This document shows positions 6,135 to 6,814 of a DNA stretch of 6,814 nt, piece by piece; position 1 is the first letter of the stretch; each line of letters starts with the position of its first letter. Location: contig JAEYQZ010000001.1 in assembly GCA_023409695.1 (NCBI GenBank), positions 1 through 6,814 of the forward strand. Direction: 5' to 3'. The DNA comes from Methanobacteriota archaeon (GTDB lineage Archaea > Methanobacteriota > Methanobacteria > Methanobacteriales > Methanobacteriaceae). Both the position numbers and the translations under genes were made by a program. The notes beneath the pieces are model-generated. The model was not told the origin of the DNA. It did not search any database and saw only the letters and a list, made by a program, of their open reading frames with translations.

Positions 6135-6155
6135 ATCTAAAAAAAATAATTAGAT
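6135..6155 (-). terminator. T-rich terminator-like hairpin after response regulator 2
   Basis: Arms of 6 bp (ATCTAA at 6135-6140, TTAGAT at 6150-6155) enclose a run that reads eight T in a row on the - strand. The site lies about 20 bp after the regulator's stop codon. A T-run of this length is a typical archaeal termination signal. Confidence 0.45.
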
Positions 6156-6174
6156 TCATTTTTCTATTACATTT

Positions 6175-6621
6175 TTAATCTATCCCACATTTTGGTAGTA
6201 GAGCCATTTTAAACCAAAACTCTTCAAAAATGTTTATAACTCTTTCAAACTCTTCAAAATCAGTAGGTTTAGGTAAATATGCATTTGCATAATTCTTATA
6301 AGCTTCACATACATCATCTTCATTTTGAGAAGTTGTTAATATAATTACAGGTACTAATCTTAGTTTTTCATCATTTTTAACCTCTTTAAGGACAGCCCGG
6401 CCATCTTTCAAAGGTAAATTTAAATCTAATAAAATCAAATAAGGAGTTTTACTATCTTTGTACTTACCTTTTTTAAATAAATAATCTGTAGCTTCTACGC
6501 CATTTTCAACAACATTAATATTATGTTTAACCGCGAAATCATTAAAAGCTTCTGTTATAAGGCGAGCATCTGCAGGGTTATCTTCTACTACCAATACCTC
6601 CATAAGATCTATAGATTCCAA
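6175..6621 (-). CDS. Response regulator 2, single receiver domain, Rcp1-like (148 aa)
   Basis: This is a stand-alone CheY-like receiver and close paralogue of response regulator 1. It has the acidic pair Glu13-Asp14 (VVEDNPADARLI), phosphoacceptor Asp66 (LLDLNLP), switch Thr96/97 (LTTS) and Lys118 (PKPTDF). It ends with the FWFK..LLPKC tail and has no DNA-binding or enzymatic output domain. It lacks the CPNC ending of regulator 1. The start codon is TTG (6621-6619), supported by GGTGATC at 6630-6624 with 2 nt between. A downstream ATG (codon 7) would cut into the first strand of the fold and has no such site. It is transcribed towards the kinase gene, 243 bp away, and is the likely partner of that kinase. 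Output presumably passes through protein contacts, as in Cph1/Rcp1-type systems. Confidence 0.93.
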   Translation of the reverse strand: MESIDLMEVLVVEDNPADARLITEAFNDFAVKHNINVVENGVEATDYLFKKGKYKDSKTPYLILLDLNLPLKDGRAVLKEVKNDEKLRLVPVIILTTSQNEDDVCEAYKNYANAYLPKPTDFEEFERVINIFEEFWFKMALLPKCGID

Positions 6622-6623
6622 AA

Positions 6624-6630
6624 GATCACC
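6624..6630 (-). promoter_or_regulatory. Shine-Dalgarno site that sets the TTG start of response regulator 2
   Basis: GGTGATC, a perfect match to the 3' part of the archaeal consensus, lies two bases before TTG 6621. Confidence 0.7.
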
Positions 6631-6663
6631 GCTAATAATATTTGTTACTGCAGTATTATTAAC

Positions 6664-6673
6664 TTTATATAAT
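6664..6673 (-). promoter_or_regulatory. Putative TATA box of response regulator 2
   Basis: The - strand reads ATTATATAAAG, centred about 47 bp before the TTG start, which predicts a leader of about 22 nt. Spacing and leader length match those inferred for response regulator 1. Beyond it, to the end of the window, I see no gene. Confidence 0.5.
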
Positions 6674-6814
6674 ATCCATATTAACTAAGAAAAATTTGGT
6701 TAAATGACTATTTTAGCCCATTCGATAGAATTATGCCATTAAGCCATAACTCAATATCTGACATCTCTTTGAAAATAAAATTGAAATATTTAGAGGAATA
6801 ATCTTAATTGGAAT

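Noticed and set aside
6700..6814. Short - strand frame of about 30 codons at the right edge (MSDIELWLNG part)
   Set aside because: It has only 18 codons from its ATG, only a weak ribosome-binding-site-like AAAGAG right before it, and ends well before response regulator 2; not enough to support a gene.

Overview
The window looks like a very AT-rich archaeal chromosome, most likely Methanobacteriales and probably Methanobacterium. The reasons are gene starts preceded by Shine-Dalgarno sites of the GGTGAT(C) type, TATA boxes about 50 bp upstream of several starts, TTG start codons, poly-T terminator-like sites, and a soluble multi-PAS histidine kinase next to Rcp1-like single-domain response regulators. 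The genus is an inference; no rRNA or marker gene is present.

Layout. Positions 1-53 hold the end of an array of short hairpins. It abuts a membrane-protein reading frame (about 54-506, + strand) that has no start codon upstream of an internal ATG and looks truncated at its 5' end. Two orphan + strand genes follow, separated by long AT-rich gaps: a 63-aa protein (866-1057) and a 131-aa helical protein with a basic centre (1593-1988). From about 2189 to the end, all genes lie on the - strand. In transcription order they are response regulator 2 (6621-6175), a 766-aa four-PAS histidine kinase (5931-3631), a 454-bp hairpin array (3644-3191), response regulator 1 (3115-2660), a 42-aa protein (2646-2518) that follows closely and resembles the 63-aa protein, and a 45-aa zinc-ribbon protein (2326-2189). 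The 42-aa and 45-aa genes are short and easily missed.

How the genes work together. The kinase has no membrane segment, no receiver domain and no output domain. The two receivers are about 60% identical to each other (hand count) and also lack an output domain. The simplest reading is a cytoplasmic phosphorelay in which one sensor kinase feeds two receivers that act through protein partners. The 42-aa protein, apparently co-translated with receiver 1, is a candidate partner, but nothing in the sequence proves it.

The most unusual element is the hairpin array. It has about 17 imperfect palindromes spaced roughly 24 bp apart, with different stem sequences but conserved pairing and mostly 3-nt loops. 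It overlaps the last codons and stop of the kinase gene. The same kind of array borders the truncated membrane-protein gene at the window's left edge, so this is probably a dispersed family in this genome.
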